NCBI RefSeq assembly: GCF_002112505.1
Contig: NZ_NEHW01000004.1
Location: forward strand, 248,001-312,000
Length of the DNA stretch: 64,000 nt
Source: Pseudomonas sp. R28(2017)
GTDB lineage: Bacteria > Pseudomonadota > Gammaproteobacteria > Pseudomonadales > Pseudomonadaceae
Direction: 5' to 3'
In this document: in pieces, positions 52,824-62,093 of the stretch
How positions within the stretch are numbered: position 1 is the first letter of the stretch
Layout: each line of letters starts with the position of its first letter
Notes under the pieces: model-generated
Told to the model about the DNA's origin: nothing
What the model saw: the letters and a program-made list of their open reading frames with translations, nothing else
Databases searched by the model: none
Translations under genes and position numbers: made by a program

Positions 52824-53013
52824 CATCAATTCCATTGTCGAGGCCCATGCCGTATCCACAGTGATACGCGCGCGGCCGAAGTTTTCAGGCGGCTATTGTT
52901 GTACGATTCGCCGGTAATTCATCCAGCGGCGGATTATGCCTGAATATGTCGGCCGCGGAGGAAGACCCGAATGCCGGGACAACAACTATAAGAACGCTGA
53001 AGAGACCGAAGGC

Positions 53014-53631
53014 ATGACCTCCCTCAACGAATACGAACGCCGCCAGGTGGCCGAGGCCATTGCCCGCGTGGAGCGGCGCACCGATGCGCAACTGGTGACC
53101 GTGCTGGCGCGCCGCGCCGATGATTACGCTTACCTGCCACTGTTGTGGGCCGCCGTGCTGGCGCTGGCCGTGCCTGGGCTGCTGCACGGGCTGTTCGGCT
53201 GGCCCGGTGTGCGCGGGTTGCTGGTCGCCAACATGCTGCTGTTCATCGGCCTGTGCCTGCTGCTGCGCAGTCCGCGCCTGACGGCCTTGCTGATCCCCGC
53301 TGCCTTGCGCCGCTGGCGCGCTTCGCGCCTGGCGCGTCAGCAGTTTCGCGAGCAGAACCTGCAGGGCACGGAGGGTGCCACGGGGGTGCTGATCTTTGTC
53401 GCCGAGGCCGAGCGGCATGTGGAGATCCTGGTCGACCAGGGGATTGATCGCCATCTCGATGCGCAGGCCCGGGCCGCTCTGGTTGCGCGTTTCGCTGAGC
53501 AGGTACGTCAAGGGCGAACCTTGCAGGGCTTTGTCGACTGCATCGAGGCGTGCGGTGAGCTGTTGTGCGAACACGTGCCGCGCACCCATGCACGCAACGA
53601 ACTGCCCAACCGTCTGGTGATTCTCGACTGA
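53014..53631 (+). CDS. TPM-domain membrane protein
   Basis: 205 residues. N-terminal part MTSLNEYERRQVAEAIARVE plus DAQLVTVLARRADDYAYLPL, two TM segments around 40-95 (AAVLALAVPGLLHGLFGWPG, ANMLLFIGLCLLL), then the C-terminal TPM-like half ATGVLIFVAEAERHVEILVD and IDRHLDAQARAALVARFAEQ. It is related to COG3762-type proteins often found with LemA; no lemA is here. The start at 53014 removes 26 codons of low coding quality. It is divergent from bglX. Confidence 0.78.
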   Translation: MTSLNEYERRQVAEAIARVERRTDAQLVTVLARRADDYAYLPLLWAAVLALAVPGLLHGLFGWPGVRGLLVANMLLFIGLCLLLRSPRLTALLIPAALRRWRASRLARQQFREQNLQGTEGATGVLIFVAEAERHVEILVDQGIDRHLDAQARAALVARFAEQVRQGRTLQGFVDCIEACGELLCEHVPRTHARNELPNRLVILD

Positions 53632-53648
53632 GCCAACAGCCTGCAGGG

Positions 53649-53680
53649 TCCCTGTGGGAGCGGGCAAGCCCCCACAGGGA
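53649..53680. repeat. REP-derived hairpin
   Basis: TCCCTGTGGG / CCCACAGGGA arms around AGCGGGCAAGCC. It has the REP words GTGGGAGCGGGCAAGCCC but with the outer half rearranged. It lies between the TPM gene and the methyltransferase gene. Confidence 0.8.
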
Positions 53681-53731
53681 GCCTGGCACACGGTAGAATG
53701 TGCCTTCCGCTATCCAAGGCTGCTTTTCTCC

Positions 53732-54946
53732 ATGTCCGCCAGTACTTCCGCTTCCACCGCGCCGGATGCGCGCGCCCAGTTCCTCGACCTGCTGAGTGCC
53801 GCCCTGCACGGCAACACCCTGGTCAAGCTGGTGCTGGCGCGCCATGTCGGTACCGACCAGACCTTGCAGCGCATCATCGCCAAGCCGCTGCTGGTGAAGG
53901 GGCAGGCCCAGCTGTCGCTGGTCTACCGCCACCAGACCCGCGACATCACCCGCAACCTGCCGCTGGACCAGGCCGAGGCCCTGGTTGCCGAGCTGCTGCC
54001 GGACAGCTTCCGCAACGCCCACCTGTTCGACGCCGACGGCGAAGTGCAACTGACCTTCAGCAAGAAGGGCAAGCCGATGCTTCAGCGCCATGGCGCGCAG
54101 GCGCCACGCGAGGCGGCTGCCAATACCAGCCATGACCGCGAGAAGAAACGCTACCTGGCGCTGTCGCGGCCATTTCTGCGTGACCTGGGCGTGACCGATG
54201 CCCAAGGCGCGCTGATCCCGTCGATGTCGCGCAAGTGGAAGCAGATCAACAAGTTCATCGAAGTCTTCGACCACGCCCTGGCCACCGCCCCGGTGCCGGC
54301 CGAGCAGCCGCTGCGGGTCGCCGACTTTGGTTCGGGCAAGGGTTACCTGACCTTCGCCATGCATGACTACCTGCGCAACACCCTGAGCCGCGAGGCACAG
54401 GTGACCGGGGTGGAGTTGCGCCAGGACATGGTCGACCTGTGCAATGCCGCTGCCCGGCGCCTGGAGCATTCGGGCCTGGAATTCCAGTGCGGTGACGTGC
54501 GCAGCGTGGTGCCCGAGGCCATCGAGGTGATGATCGCCTTGCACGCTTGCGACATCGCCACTGACTACGCCATCCACACCGGCATCCGCTGCAACGCCGC
54601 GATCATCATGTGCTCACCGTGCTGCCACAAGCAGATCCGCCCGCAACTGCACAGCCCGGGGCTGCTGCAACCGATGCTGCAATATGGGCTGCACCTGGGG
54701 CAGCAGGCCGAGATGCTCACCGACAGCCTGCGCGCGTTGTACCTGGAAGCCTGTGGTTACGAGACCAAGGTGTTCGAGTTCATCTCCCTGGAGCACACCA
54801 ACAAGAACAAGATGATTCTTGCGGTGAAGCGCCGGCAGGTGGGCGATAACGCGGCATTGCTGGAGAAAATCGCGCAGCTCAAGGCGTTTTATGGGGTGCA
54901 GGAGCATTGCCTGGAGACGTTGTTGCAGGCTGACAAGCTGATCTGA
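53732..54946 (+). CDS. Class I SAM-dependent methyltransferase (Methyltransf_32-like)
   Basis: A 404-residue protein. An N-terminal region of about 170 residues includes RHVGTDQTLQRIIAKPLLVK and SHDREKKRYLALSRPFLRDL. The Rossmann methyltransferase core starts at about 195 with RVADFGSGKGYLTFAMHDYL (motif I), VTGVELRQDMVDLCNAAARR and EVMIALHACDIATDYAIHTG. A cysteine-containing strand IIMCSPCCHKQIRPQL follows. This layout matches the family of GSTCD/METTL25-like methyltransferases, whose bacterial substrate is unknown. The start at 53732 was chosen because the frame upstream runs through the REP hairpin. Confidence 0.82.
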   Translation: MSASTSASTAPDARAQFLDLLSAALHGNTLVKLVLARHVGTDQTLQRIIAKPLLVKGQAQLSLVYRHQTRDITRNLPLDQAEALVAELLPDSFRNAHLFDADGEVQLTFSKKGKPMLQRHGAQAPREAAANTSHDREKKRYLALSRPFLRDLGVTDAQGALIPSMSRKWKQINKFIEVFDHALATAPVPAEQPLRVADFGSGKGYLTFAMHDYLRNTLSREAQVTGVELRQDMVDLCNAAARRLEHSGLEFQCGDVRSVVPEAIEVMIALHACDIATDYAIHTGIRCNAAIIMCSPCCHKQIRPQLHSPGLLQPMLQYGLHLGQQAEMLTDSLRALYLEACGYETKVFEFISLEHTNKNKMILAVKRRQVGDNAALLEKIAQLKAFYGVQEHCLETLLQADKLI

Positions 54947-54998
54947 GTAAAACGAGATCAAGTCCCTGGGCGCCCGCCCGCCAGACAAGGCGCGTCAT

Positions 54999-56009
54999 CT
55001 AACGACGCGCTGACGGCACCTCGATCGCCAACCCCGCCAACCCCAACGGATGCGTGCTGGCATCGAAGAAGTGCAGCGCCGTCCCCGTCATGTCCCCGAA
55101 CCGCTCGACAAAGTGCTGCTTCTGGTTGAGCACCGAAGCGTCGCTTAACGGCCGGATGGCAATCGACAGATGCGCCGGCCGCGCCTGGCGAATGGCGTCG
55201 ACCAGGTGCTGGTCAGTGCTGTCGAGGTGCTGCCCGAACAGGCACAGGCCCTGGCTTTCCTGTGCCAGCTGCCCCAACCCCCAGGCCAGGTAATCCGAGT
55301 TGCGGATGGCGCGCAGTTTCTCGTCGCTGCGTTCTTCGTTGACGAACAACGGCACTTCACCGGGAATGTTCACGGCAAAGCCGTCCAGCAGCTCGGCGCT
55401 GTCGGCGCTGCGCTGGCGGGTGCTGCCGTCGGGGAGCTTGAGCAGGTGCAGGCCACCATGCAGGTGCAGCACGCGGGTGCCTTCGCTGCGGGTGCGGCGT
55501 ACGTCGAAGAACCCTTGGTCGTCGAACAGCGCGGCGAAGCCCTGCCGGTCGTGCTGCAGGGCCCAGGGCAGGATGAGGTCGTAGTTGCTGGTATACACGC
55601 TGCGGTATTCGCGCAAGGCCTGGTTGATCGACGCCAGGGTGGCGGCGGGCATCAGCGGCCAGGGCAGGTGCAGCGTGCGGATGGCGTGGATCAGGCCTTC
55701 CTTGATCGAGTAGTAGCGGTTCAACGGCGCGGTGGAGTTGATGGCCAGGGCCGCGTTGGCGCGCACGGTGTGGTTGAGGGTGCTCAGCACCGGCTCGAAC
55801 AACTCGGTGCCCAGCGACTTGAACAGGGCCTGGTCGCTGATCGCCAGGCCTTTCTTGCGCCCGGCGCGCTGGGCCTCCTCGTACAGCGAGAAGTAGCCGA
55901 ACGGTTTCCACAGCGCGCGACTGGCGCCGTTGCCCAGCAGCAAGGCTGTGCACGGGTGGCGCTGGTTGAGGTCTGGCCAAGAGGCGAGGCGGGCGTCGAG
56001 AGCTGGCAT
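54999..56009 (-). CDS. DUF4917 protein with SIR2-like motifs
   Basis: 336 residues. Three spaced motifs recall the SIR2 fold: TALLLGNGASRAL (21-33, nucleotide loop), VYTSNYDLILPWAL (138-151, the T-x-N-x-D type) and RVLHLHGGLHLL (179-190, catalytic-type His-Gly). The C-terminal part (LGQHLDSTDQHLVDAIRQAR) also fits, with a final sugar or nucleotide-binding edge. Proteins with this fold hydrolyse NAD+ in several phage defence systems, but DUF4917 itself is uncharacterised as far as I know. No partner such as a sensor or TIR gene is next to it. It converges with the methyltransferase. Confidence 0.75.
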   Translation of the reverse strand: MPALDARLASWPDLNQRHPCTALLLGNGASRALWKPFGYFSLYEEAQRAGRKKGLAISDQALFKSLGTELFEPVLSTLNHTVRANAALAINSTAPLNRYYSIKEGLIHAIRTLHLPWPLMPAATLASINQALREYRSVYTSNYDLILPWALQHDRQGFAALFDDQGFFDVRRTRSEGTRVLHLHGGLHLLKLPDGSTRQRSADSAELLDGFAVNIPGEVPLFVNEERSDEKLRAIRNSDYLAWGLGQLAQESQGLCLFGQHLDSTDQHLVDAIRQARPAHLSIAIRPLSDASVLNQKQHFVERFGDMTGTALHFFDASTHPLGLAGLAIEVPSARR

Positions 56010-56350
56010 GTGCGGTCCGTTCGGTGGTGCGGGAAACGGCGGGGACTTTAGCATGTCATGCGAGGTGTGCGAGGGTTGCTGTCTACATTGCCGTGTTGTC
56101 TTGCCTGATCCGGCCTGTTCGCGGGTGAACCCGCTCCCACAGTTACCGCACTGCCCTGAAGCAAGTGGTAACCCTGTGTGCGGGTTACCTGAAATCCGGT
56201 GTCGACGGGATCTTCACCCGCCGGGCTGGAGAGTTCTTACGTGCTTATCAACGCCCGGCAGAAAGCGAGGCGGGTTTGCTGAAGCGTTTGGGATATTGAA
56301 TACCTTGAACAGCCGATCGTCCTCTTCTGGCTCCGTTGTAGTCCAATTCC
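56010..56350. other. Non-coding stretch with a degenerate REP unit
   Basis: There is no gene between the DUF4917 start and the SulP stop. It holds GGCCTGTTCGCGGGTGAACC + CGCTCCCACAG (56111-56142), a REP-like unit with an altered core and no clear partner. The rest shows nothing I recognise. Confidence 0.5.
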
Positions 56351-58051
56351 TTAATCTGCCACCGGCTCCCTGCGCCGCCTGTTCCGCCAAACCCGATAAG
56401 CCCGTATTCCCGCCCGCACCGAGCCGAACAGCAGCTTGTCTTCCATCTCCCGCGCCATCCCCGAGCGCACCAGCATGCGCAGGAAGGTGCCACGGGCGCG
56501 GGCGATGGCGAAGTGGATGCCCTGCGCTGCAAGGGTGTCGCGCACCTCGCGCAGGGCGGCGATGCCGCTGACGTCGATGCTGCTCACCGCTTCGGCATCG
56601 AACAGCACCACCTGGGGTTGGGCCTGGCTCTGCACGGCTTCGAGCAGGCGCATCTTGAAGTAGTCGGCGTTGAAGAACAGGATCGCGTCGTCGAAGCGGT
56701 ACACCACCAGGCCCGGCACGGTGCGGGCCTCCTTGTGTTTGCGGATGTCGACCTGGCCCTCGGTGCCCGGCAGCCAGCCGAGCACGGCGTCGGTGGGCTG
56801 GTAGATGGTGTAGAGCAGGCGCAGGATCGCCAGGGTCACGGCAAACACGATGCCCGGCAGCACACCCAGGCCGAGCACGCCGACCGTGGTCAGCAGGCAC
56901 AGCCAGAACTCGAAGCGGCTCAGGCGCTTGATGTTGCCCAGCGACCTGATGTCGATCAGGCCCCAGCCAGCCATCAACAGCACGGCGCCCAGCACCGCCT
57001 GGGGGATCCACGCCATCGGTGCGGTGAAGAACAGCAGGATCAGGGCGATGACCAGTGCCGCGATGATGCCGACCAGCTGGCTCTTGCCACCGACCATGTC
57101 ATTGACTGCCGTGCGCGAGTCGGCGCCGCTGATGGCAAAGCCCTGGGAAATGCCGGCGGCCAGGTTGCTGACGCCGAGGGCGACGAACTCATGGTTGGCG
57201 TTGATCGCATAGCCGTGGCGTGCGGCGAAGCTGCGCGCGGTGAGCATGGCGCTGCAGAAACTCACGGTGGCGATACCCAGGGCATCGCGCAGCAGGCTCT
57301 TGGTTTCATCCAGGTTGCTGTGGGGCCAGGCGAGCTTGGGGATGCCGGACGGCACCGGCCCGAGAATGGCGACGCCGAAGCGGTCCAGGCCGAGCAGGCC
57401 GGCCAGCAGGGTGAAGACTGCCACGGTCACCAGGGCTGCCGGCAGGCGAGGGTAGCGGCGCGGCAGCCAGATCAGCAGCGCCAGCCCGGCCAGGCCGATG
57501 GCCAGGGTCAGCCAGTGGATCTCGTTCAGGCGCTGGAAGAAATTGACCACGCTGAGGATGAACCCGTCCCCCTCGATCTTGAACCCCACGACCTTGGACA
57601 GTTGCCCGGCAATCAGGCTCAGGCCGATGCCGTTCAGGTAACCGATCAGGATCGGTCGCGAGAAGAAGCTGGCGATAAAGCCTGCACGCGCCAGGCCGGC
57701 GACAATCAGCATCACCCCGACCAGCACGGTGACAATCACCGAAAGCTCGGCGATGCGATGCGGGTCGCCCATGGCCAGTGGCGCCACAGCGCCGGCAATC
57801 ATCGCGCAGGTGGCGGCGTCCGGGCCGACCATCAGCTGGCGCGAGCTGCCGATCAGGGCATACACCATCATCGGCAGTACGCACGCATACAGGCCGTACT
57901 GCGGTGGCAGGCCGACGATCTGTGCATAGGCGATGGCGATGGGGATCTGGATCGCCGCCACCGACAGCCCTGCCTGCAGGTCGGCATGGAACCATTCGCG
58001 GCGGTAGTGCAGCAGGTTGGCAAGGCCGGGGAGCCAGCGGGAGAGAAACAT
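56351..58051 (-). CDS. SulP-family anion transporter with STAS domain
   Basis: A 566-residue inner-membrane permease. The SulP signature region is AIQIPIAIAYAQIVGLPPQY near TM1-2, followed by GPDAATCAMIAGAVAPLAMG and the later SGADSRTAVNDMVGGKSQLV. About ten to twelve hydrophobic segments are present. The C-terminal STAS domain (about 440-545) has VLFDAEAVSSIDVSGIAALR, the anti-sigma-antagonist-like phosphoacceptor loop. The substrate may be sulfate, bicarbonate or a dicarboxylate; no carbonic anhydrase gene is adjacent. AAAGGACCACGC precedes the ATG. Confidence 0.9.
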   Translation of the reverse strand: MFLSRWLPGLANLLHYRREWFHADLQAGLSVAAIQIPIAIAYAQIVGLPPQYGLYACVLPMMVYALIGSSRQLMVGPDAATCAMIAGAVAPLAMGDPHRIAELSVIVTVLVGVMLIVAGLARAGFIASFFSRPILIGYLNGIGLSLIAGQLSKVVGFKIEGDGFILSVVNFFQRLNEIHWLTLAIGLAGLALLIWLPRRYPRLPAALVTVAVFTLLAGLLGLDRFGVAILGPVPSGIPKLAWPHSNLDETKSLLRDALGIATVSFCSAMLTARSFAARHGYAINANHEFVALGVSNLAAGISQGFAISGADSRTAVNDMVGGKSQLVGIIAALVIALILLFFTAPMAWIPQAVLGAVLLMAGWGLIDIRSLGNIKRLSRFEFWLCLLTTVGVLGLGVLPGIVFAVTLAILRLLYTIYQPTDAVLGWLPGTEGQVDIRKHKEARTVPGLVVYRFDDAILFFNADYFKMRLLEAVQSQAQPQVVLFDAEAVSSIDVSGIAALREVRDTLAAQGIHFAIARARGTFLRMLVRSGMAREMEDKLLFGSVRAGIRAYRVWRNRRRREPVAD

Positions 58052-58181
58052 GCGTGGTCCTTTCGAAATGTTTCACGGATCCATGAAGCATATGCACTTC
58101 AAGCCGTTTCGCTTGCAAGCGAATTGGAACGGAAAACATCGAGCGCGGCCATGGGCCCTGTCAAGGAAGGGAGCAGAAACG

Positions 58182-58206
58182 AAAAAAGGAGCCGTGGGCT
58201 CCTTTT
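58182..58206 (-). terminator. Intrinsic terminator after tRNA-Gly
   Basis: AAAAGGAGCC-GTG-GGCTCCTTTT: an 8 to 10-bp stem with a U run on the minus-strand RNA, about 46 bases past the tRNA 3' end. Confidence 0.88.
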
Positions 58207-58251
58207 GACAGCGATGACGTTGCTGAAACGCCATGCGGGGAATGCAATGTG

Positions 58252-58325
58252 TGGAGCGGGTAGAGGGAATCGAACCCTCAACTAAAGCTTGGGAAGCTTT
58301 CGTTTTGCCACTAAACTATACCCGC
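58252..58325 (-). tRNA. tRNA-Gly (anticodon CCC)
   Basis: On the minus strand the RNA starts GCGGGTATAGTTTAGTGGCA and closes with CTACCCGC-T-CCA, giving a seven-base acceptor stem GCGGGTA/TACCCGC. The anticodon stem GAAAGC/GCTTT holds the loop TTCCCAA, so the anticodon is CCC. The T arm is GAGGG-TTCGATT-CCCTC. CCA is encoded. A single tRNA gene reading GGG codons. Confidence 0.96.
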
Positions 58326-58436
58326 GTCTGCGCTGGACTTTTTACCAGAACCCTCCCTGAAATAGAAGCCCACGTTATAAAAAAGCTTGTCGGCGACCCA
58401 TAACCTGCGGGTGTGGGCTACAGGACGCCGATGCGC

Positions 58437-59324
58437 TCAAATGGCCAATGCATGCTGCCCCTGGGTGTATGAATTACCGCGTTGACGGGACTCGCGCATG
58501 GTTGGCTTGAGGAAGCCAAGCATGACGTTGCGGGTGTCTTCACAGGCCGACTTGTTTTCCATGTCGAGGAAGTGGCCAGCGTCGCGGATCACGCTGAACT
58601 GGCTGTTGCCTACATGCTTGCCGAACTCGCGGGCATCTTCCACCGTGGTGTATTCATCGCGCTCGCCGTTGATGAACAGCACCGGGATGTCGATATTGCG
58701 CGCGCCGTTCAGCGCCCGTTGCAGGTCACGCTGCAGCACTTCGTTGATGTGGAAGTGCATCTGCGCATACTCGTGGCTGTCCAGGCTGCTGACATGCCGG
58801 TAGTTGAAGCGCTTGAACAGCGATGGCAGGTGCTTGCCGATGGTGTCGTTGACCAGGTTGCCGACCTGGTAGCGATCGCAGGCAGCCAGGTACTGGCAGC
58901 CACGCTCCAGGTAGTCGCGCATCGGTTCGTTGATCACCGGCGAGAACGAACTGACCACCGCCTTCTTCACCTGCCGCGGCTGGTGCGCCAGCGCCAGCAG
59001 GGTGCAGGCACCGCCCCAGGAGAAGGACATGACGTGGTCGCACTGGAAGCGCTCGATCAGCTCGAGGAGGATATGCGCCTCGTCCTCCTTGCTGATCAGC
59101 CGCTCCTGGCGGTTGTGCGGCTTGGACTTGCCGGCATACGGCTGGTCGTACAGCACAACGTTGAACTGCGGGTGCAGGTTACGCACCGTCTGGGCGAACG
59201 AGGCCGTGGTGGCCAGCGAACCATTGATCAGGATGATCGTCTTCTCGGCCGCATCCGCGCGATAGAACTCCGTGTAAACCCGATACTGACCTTGGATATC
59301 AAGTACAGCGATTTCTGGCCTCAT
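58437..59324 (-). CDS. phaG: 3-hydroxyacyl-ACP:CoA transacylase / acyl-CoA link for mcl-PHA
   Basis: A 295-residue alpha/beta hydrolase-fold protein that links fatty acid synthesis to medium-chain polyhydroxyalkanoate synthesis. The N-terminus MRPEIAVLDIQGQYRVYTEF and C-terminal QGQHALAI match the P. putida PhaG I recall. The nucleophile elbow is MSFSWGGACTLLAL (Ser102), the acid lies in INGERDEYTTVEDA and the His in IRDAGHFLDMENK. RhlA is the closest relative. Later work describes PhaG as a thioesterase acting with a CoA ligase; the sequence does not settle this. Confidence 0.94.
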   Translation of the reverse strand: MRPEIAVLDIQGQYRVYTEFYRADAAEKTIILINGSLATTASFAQTVRNLHPQFNVVLYDQPYAGKSKPHNRQERLISKEDEAHILLELIERFQCDHVMSFSWGGACTLLALAHQPRQVKKAVVSSFSPVINEPMRDYLERGCQYLAACDRYQVGNLVNDTIGKHLPSLFKRFNYRHVSSLDSHEYAQMHFHINEVLQRDLQRALNGARNIDIPVLFINGERDEYTTVEDAREFGKHVGNSQFSVIRDAGHFLDMENKSACEDTRNVMLGFLKPTMRESRQRGNSYTQGQHALAI

Positions 59325-59658
59325 GTCATCGACTCCTGGCGCAAAAAGGGTAATCGCGTCACCTAGGGTGCACGTTCTTTATGACAGGTAGGCATTCGCC
59401 TGGAATAAATCGGGGGGCCCTGTGTCGATCCTTGGCACACGTGTCGACGATATTGTTGTGGCGGGCAATCTGCCGTGCCCCAAGGCATCTGGGCTTTGGG
59501 TGGCCGGCAAAAGGTGTCATGAACTGCAGGCGTGACTGGGTAGTCACTCGCGGACTGACGAGTTAGGAGTCAAGCAGCGGGTCGGGGATCCCGCAAGTGC
59601 CGTTTGCGCAAATTTGTGACTCGGGCCGCTCAGCGGTCGTATGCCTGTATTACGGCAT
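59325..59658. promoter_or_regulatory. phaG upstream region
   Basis: 334 bases without a gene between rsuA and phaG (both minus strand). It must hold the phaG promoter. A short hairpin GTGACT-GGGT-AGTCAC lies at about 59532-59547. No confident promoter could be assigned. Confidence 0.4.
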
Positions 59659-60351
59659 TCACACCGAAGCGATTTCTTCGGCGGTCAGGGCCCTGAAATC
59701 ACCGGGTTGCAGGCTCGGGTCGAGGCGGATGGTACCCATGCTTTCGCGGTGCAGGCCGACCACCTTGTTGTCGAAATGGCCGAACATGCGCTTGACCTGG
59801 TGATAACGCCCTTCGACGATTGCCAGCCGCGCCTGACGCGGGCCGAGGATATCGAGCCGGGCGGGCAGGGTGGACAGGTTTTCGAAGGCGAAATACACAC
59901 CCTCATGGAACTTGGCGACATAGTGCGCGCCGATCTCGTCTTCGGTTTCCACCAGGTAGTGCTTGGGCAGCTTGGTGGTCGGCTGGGTCAGGCGCCGTGA
60001 CCACTGGCCATCGTTGGTCAGGATCATCAAACCGGTGGTATTGAAGTCCAGGCGCCCGGCGATGTGCAGGTCGTCGCGCAATTCGCCGGGCAGCAGGTCG
60101 AGCACGGTGCGGTGCTGCGGGTCTTGCGTGGCGCTGACGCAGCCTCTGGGCTTGTACAGCATCAGGTAGCGCGCAGGGCGGCCGGCCTGCAACAGTTGAT
60201 CGTCAACTTCTACGCGGCTGAACTCGCGGACATCTGCTTTGGGATCGGTGACGACTTCGCCTTCCAGGCGCACACGGCGCTGCACCAGCAGCAGGCGCAC
60301 TTGCTGGCGGTTGTAGCAGGGCAGGTTGGCGAGGAAACGGTCTAGGCGCAT
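59659..60351 (-). CDS. rsuA: 16S rRNA pseudouridine(516) synthase family protein
   Basis: A 230-residue RsuA-type enzyme. The N-terminal S4 domain is MRLDRFLANLPCYNRQQVRL, and the catalytic domain has YLMLYKPRGCVSATQDPQHR and the catalytic Asp in HIAGRLDFNTTGLMILTNDG. IVEGRYHQVKRMFGHFDNKV is the second conserved block. It isomerises a uridine in 16S rRNA. RluE/RluF-like relatives are possible. The ATG at 60351 starts the S4 domain; upstream codons are not part of the family. Confidence 0.87.
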   Translation of the reverse strand: MRLDRFLANLPCYNRQQVRLLLVQRRVRLEGEVVTDPKADVREFSRVEVDDQLLQAGRPARYLMLYKPRGCVSATQDPQHRTVLDLLPGELRDDLHIAGRLDFNTTGLMILTNDGQWSRRLTQPTTKLPKHYLVETEDEIGAHYVAKFHEGVYFAFENLSTLPARLDILGPRQARLAIVEGRYHQVKRMFGHFDNKVVGLHRESMGTIRLDPSLQPGDFRALTAEEIASV

Positions 60352-60379
60352 GGCGGCGGGCAGTAAAGGGAGGTGCAGT

Positions 60380-60610
60380 TTAGCGGTTTTCACCGATGAC
60401 CGCTGTCGCATCACCTGCAAGCTGGTCTTCCACGGCAGCGCAGCGTGGGCACAGGCAGGCCTTGTCGCGCAGTTCGGCAGGCAGGGCCTGAAGCACGGCG
60501 GGGTCGATGCTCACGCCGTAGCACCAGCAGGCCTGGGTGGCGCTGCGTGGGTCGGCCAGGCTGCACTGGTTGAGGGCGCCACAGGCGGGGCAGTGCTGGC
60601 TGTCATTCAT
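60380..60610 (-). CDS. Cysteine-rich CWC-type protein
   Basis: 76 residues starting MNDSQHCPACGALNQCSLAD. Cysteine pairs in CPAC, CWCYG and CLCPRCAAVE give a probable zinc site, and the CWC word is the family's name-giving motif. The function is unknown. Its ATG lies within the last eight bases of the upstream GGDEF gene, so the two are probably translated together, and rsuA follows 28 bases on. Confidence 0.78.
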   Translation of the reverse strand: MNDSQHCPACGALNQCSLADPRSATQACWCYGVSIDPAVLQALPAELRDKACLCPRCAAVEDQLAGDATAVIGENR

Positions 60611-62093
60611 GTCCGGTTCCGGGGGTTTCACTGCAGACGCGGTTGCGGCCGGCCTGCTTGGCACGATAGAGCGCACGGTCGGCGCGGGTCAGCAGGGCGT
60701 GCAGGGTGTCGCCTGGCTGCAAGGCGCTGAGGCCGATGCTGGTGGTCAGGTGCACGGGTTGATCTTCGTAGCTGAACGTCAGTTGCTCGGTTCGACGGCG
60801 GATCTTCTGGGCCACGTCGATGGCCTGCCGGCCTTCGGCCTCACGCAGTAGCACGATGAACTCCTCACCGCCCCAGCGGCAGAGTATATCCGACTGCCGC
60901 AGGCTGCCCTGCAACACATTGGCGAACTGGCGCAGCACTTCGTCGCCTGCCAGGTGGCCGTGGGTATCGTTGAGCACCTTGAAATGATCGAGGTCGATCA
61001 GCAAGGCGACCAGCGGCGCGCAATCGCGTTGGGCCTCCTGCAGGGCCTGGGCGGCCAGCAGGTCGAAACTGCGCCGGTTGGGCAGCCCGGTCAGGCTGTC
61101 GAGGGTCGCCAGTGCCTCGGTGCTGGCCTGGTGGCGCCTGAGCATGCCATTGAGCAGCGACAGCACCACCAGGCTGATCATCGCGCAGATCACCAGGTTC
61201 AGGTACAGCGAGTGGCGGATGCGGTCGAGGGCGCCGGTCTCGCGTTTGTCGACCAGCAGGTACCAGCCCAGTTCCGGCAATTGCCGCACGTTGAGGAAGT
61301 GGCTGTGGCCTTTGCTGTCCTTGTACTCGTGGCTGCCCTCGGTGGGCGTCGGGTGCTGCGCCAGCACATCGCTCAGGTCGGCATTGTCGGCCAGGGCTTG
61401 CCCGACCTTGAGGCCATGGGGGCCACCCTCCGAGCCGGTCAGAATGACCTTGCCGTTGGCGTCGGTGAAGAACACCGAGCGCTGGTAACGGCGCTGGTAC
61501 GTGTCGATCAGCTTGATCACCGCGTCCACGCTCAGGCCAACCCCGGCGGCGCCGATGAAGCGCTGCTGGTAGTCCAGCACCCGGTAGTTGATGAACACCG
61601 TCAGGCTGTCCTTGTTGGCCATGTCCAGGTCGACGTTGATCTCATACGGCGCTTTCAGCTCGCGCAGGCGGAAGTACCAGGCATCGCGCCAGGTGTTCGG
61701 GACCACATGCTTGAGCACGCCCTTGGCCTGGTAGTAGGTGAGGCTGCGGTCGGAAACGAAGAACGAGGTGAAGGTGTCCTGCTTGCCCATGACCTCGCCG
61801 AGAAAGCGCGTGATGCGCTGGGTGTCCTGTTCACCCGCCAGTACCCAGTCGCGCAGGAAGGTGTCCTGGGCCATCATCGAGGCGATCAGCACCGGGCGGA
61901 CCAGGTCTTTCTGGATTTCCGAATAGACGGTATCGGAGGTCAGCGGCAACTCGGTATTGACGATGCCGTCACGGATCGCGCTGCGCGAGGCGAAATAGCT
62001 GATCAGCGAGGTGGCAAGGAAGCCGCAGGCCAGCAACAGCAGCAGGGCGAGGATCAGCGAGCGCTGTGAAAACAGGGCGGAGCGTGAAGGCAT
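60603..62093 (-). CDS. Diguanylate cyclase with periplasmic Cache sensor
   Basis: 496 residues. TM1 at about 12-32 (LILALLLLLACGFLATSLIS) and TM2 at about 290-310 (LNLVICAMISLVVLSLLNGM) flank a dCache-type domain (SDTVYSEIQKDLVRPVLIAS, DAWYFRLRELKAPYEINVDL, then INYRVLDYQQRFIGAAGVGL). The GGDEF domain carries LDSLTGLPNRRSF and RWGGEEFIVLL, an active signature. An inhibitory I-site RxxD (RQSD) lies five residues before it, so feedback by c-di-GMP is expected. The signal is unknown. Confidence 0.92.
   Translation of the reverse strand: MPSRSALFSQRSLILALLLLLACGFLATSLISYFASRSAIRDGIVNTELPLTSDTVYSEIQKDLVRPVLIASMMAQDTFLRDWVLAGEQDTQRITRFLGEVMGKQDTFTSFFVSDRSLTYYQAKGVLKHVVPNTWRDAWYFRLRELKAPYEINVDLDMANKDSLTVFINYRVLDYQQRFIGAAGVGLSVDAVIKLIDTYQRRYQRSVFFTDANGKVILTGSEGGPHGLKVGQALADNADLSDVLAQHPTPTEGSHEYKDSKGHSHFLNVRQLPELGWYLLVDKRETGALDRIRHSLYLNLVICAMISLVVLSLLNGMLRRHQASTEALATLDSLTGLPNRRSFDLLAAQALQEAQRDCAPLVALLIDLDHFKVLNDTHGHLAGDEVLRQFANVLQGSLRQSDILCRWGGEEFIVLLREAEGRQAIDVAQKIRRRTEQLTFSYEDQPVHLTTSIGLSALQPGDTLHALLTRADRALYRAKQAGRNRVCSETPGTGHE

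Noticed and set aside
59465..59479. A sigma-54-like box upstream of phaG (minus strand GGCACGGCAGATTGC)
   Set aside because: The GG and GC elements are 11 bases apart instead of 10, a spacing that normally abolishes sigma-54 promoter function.
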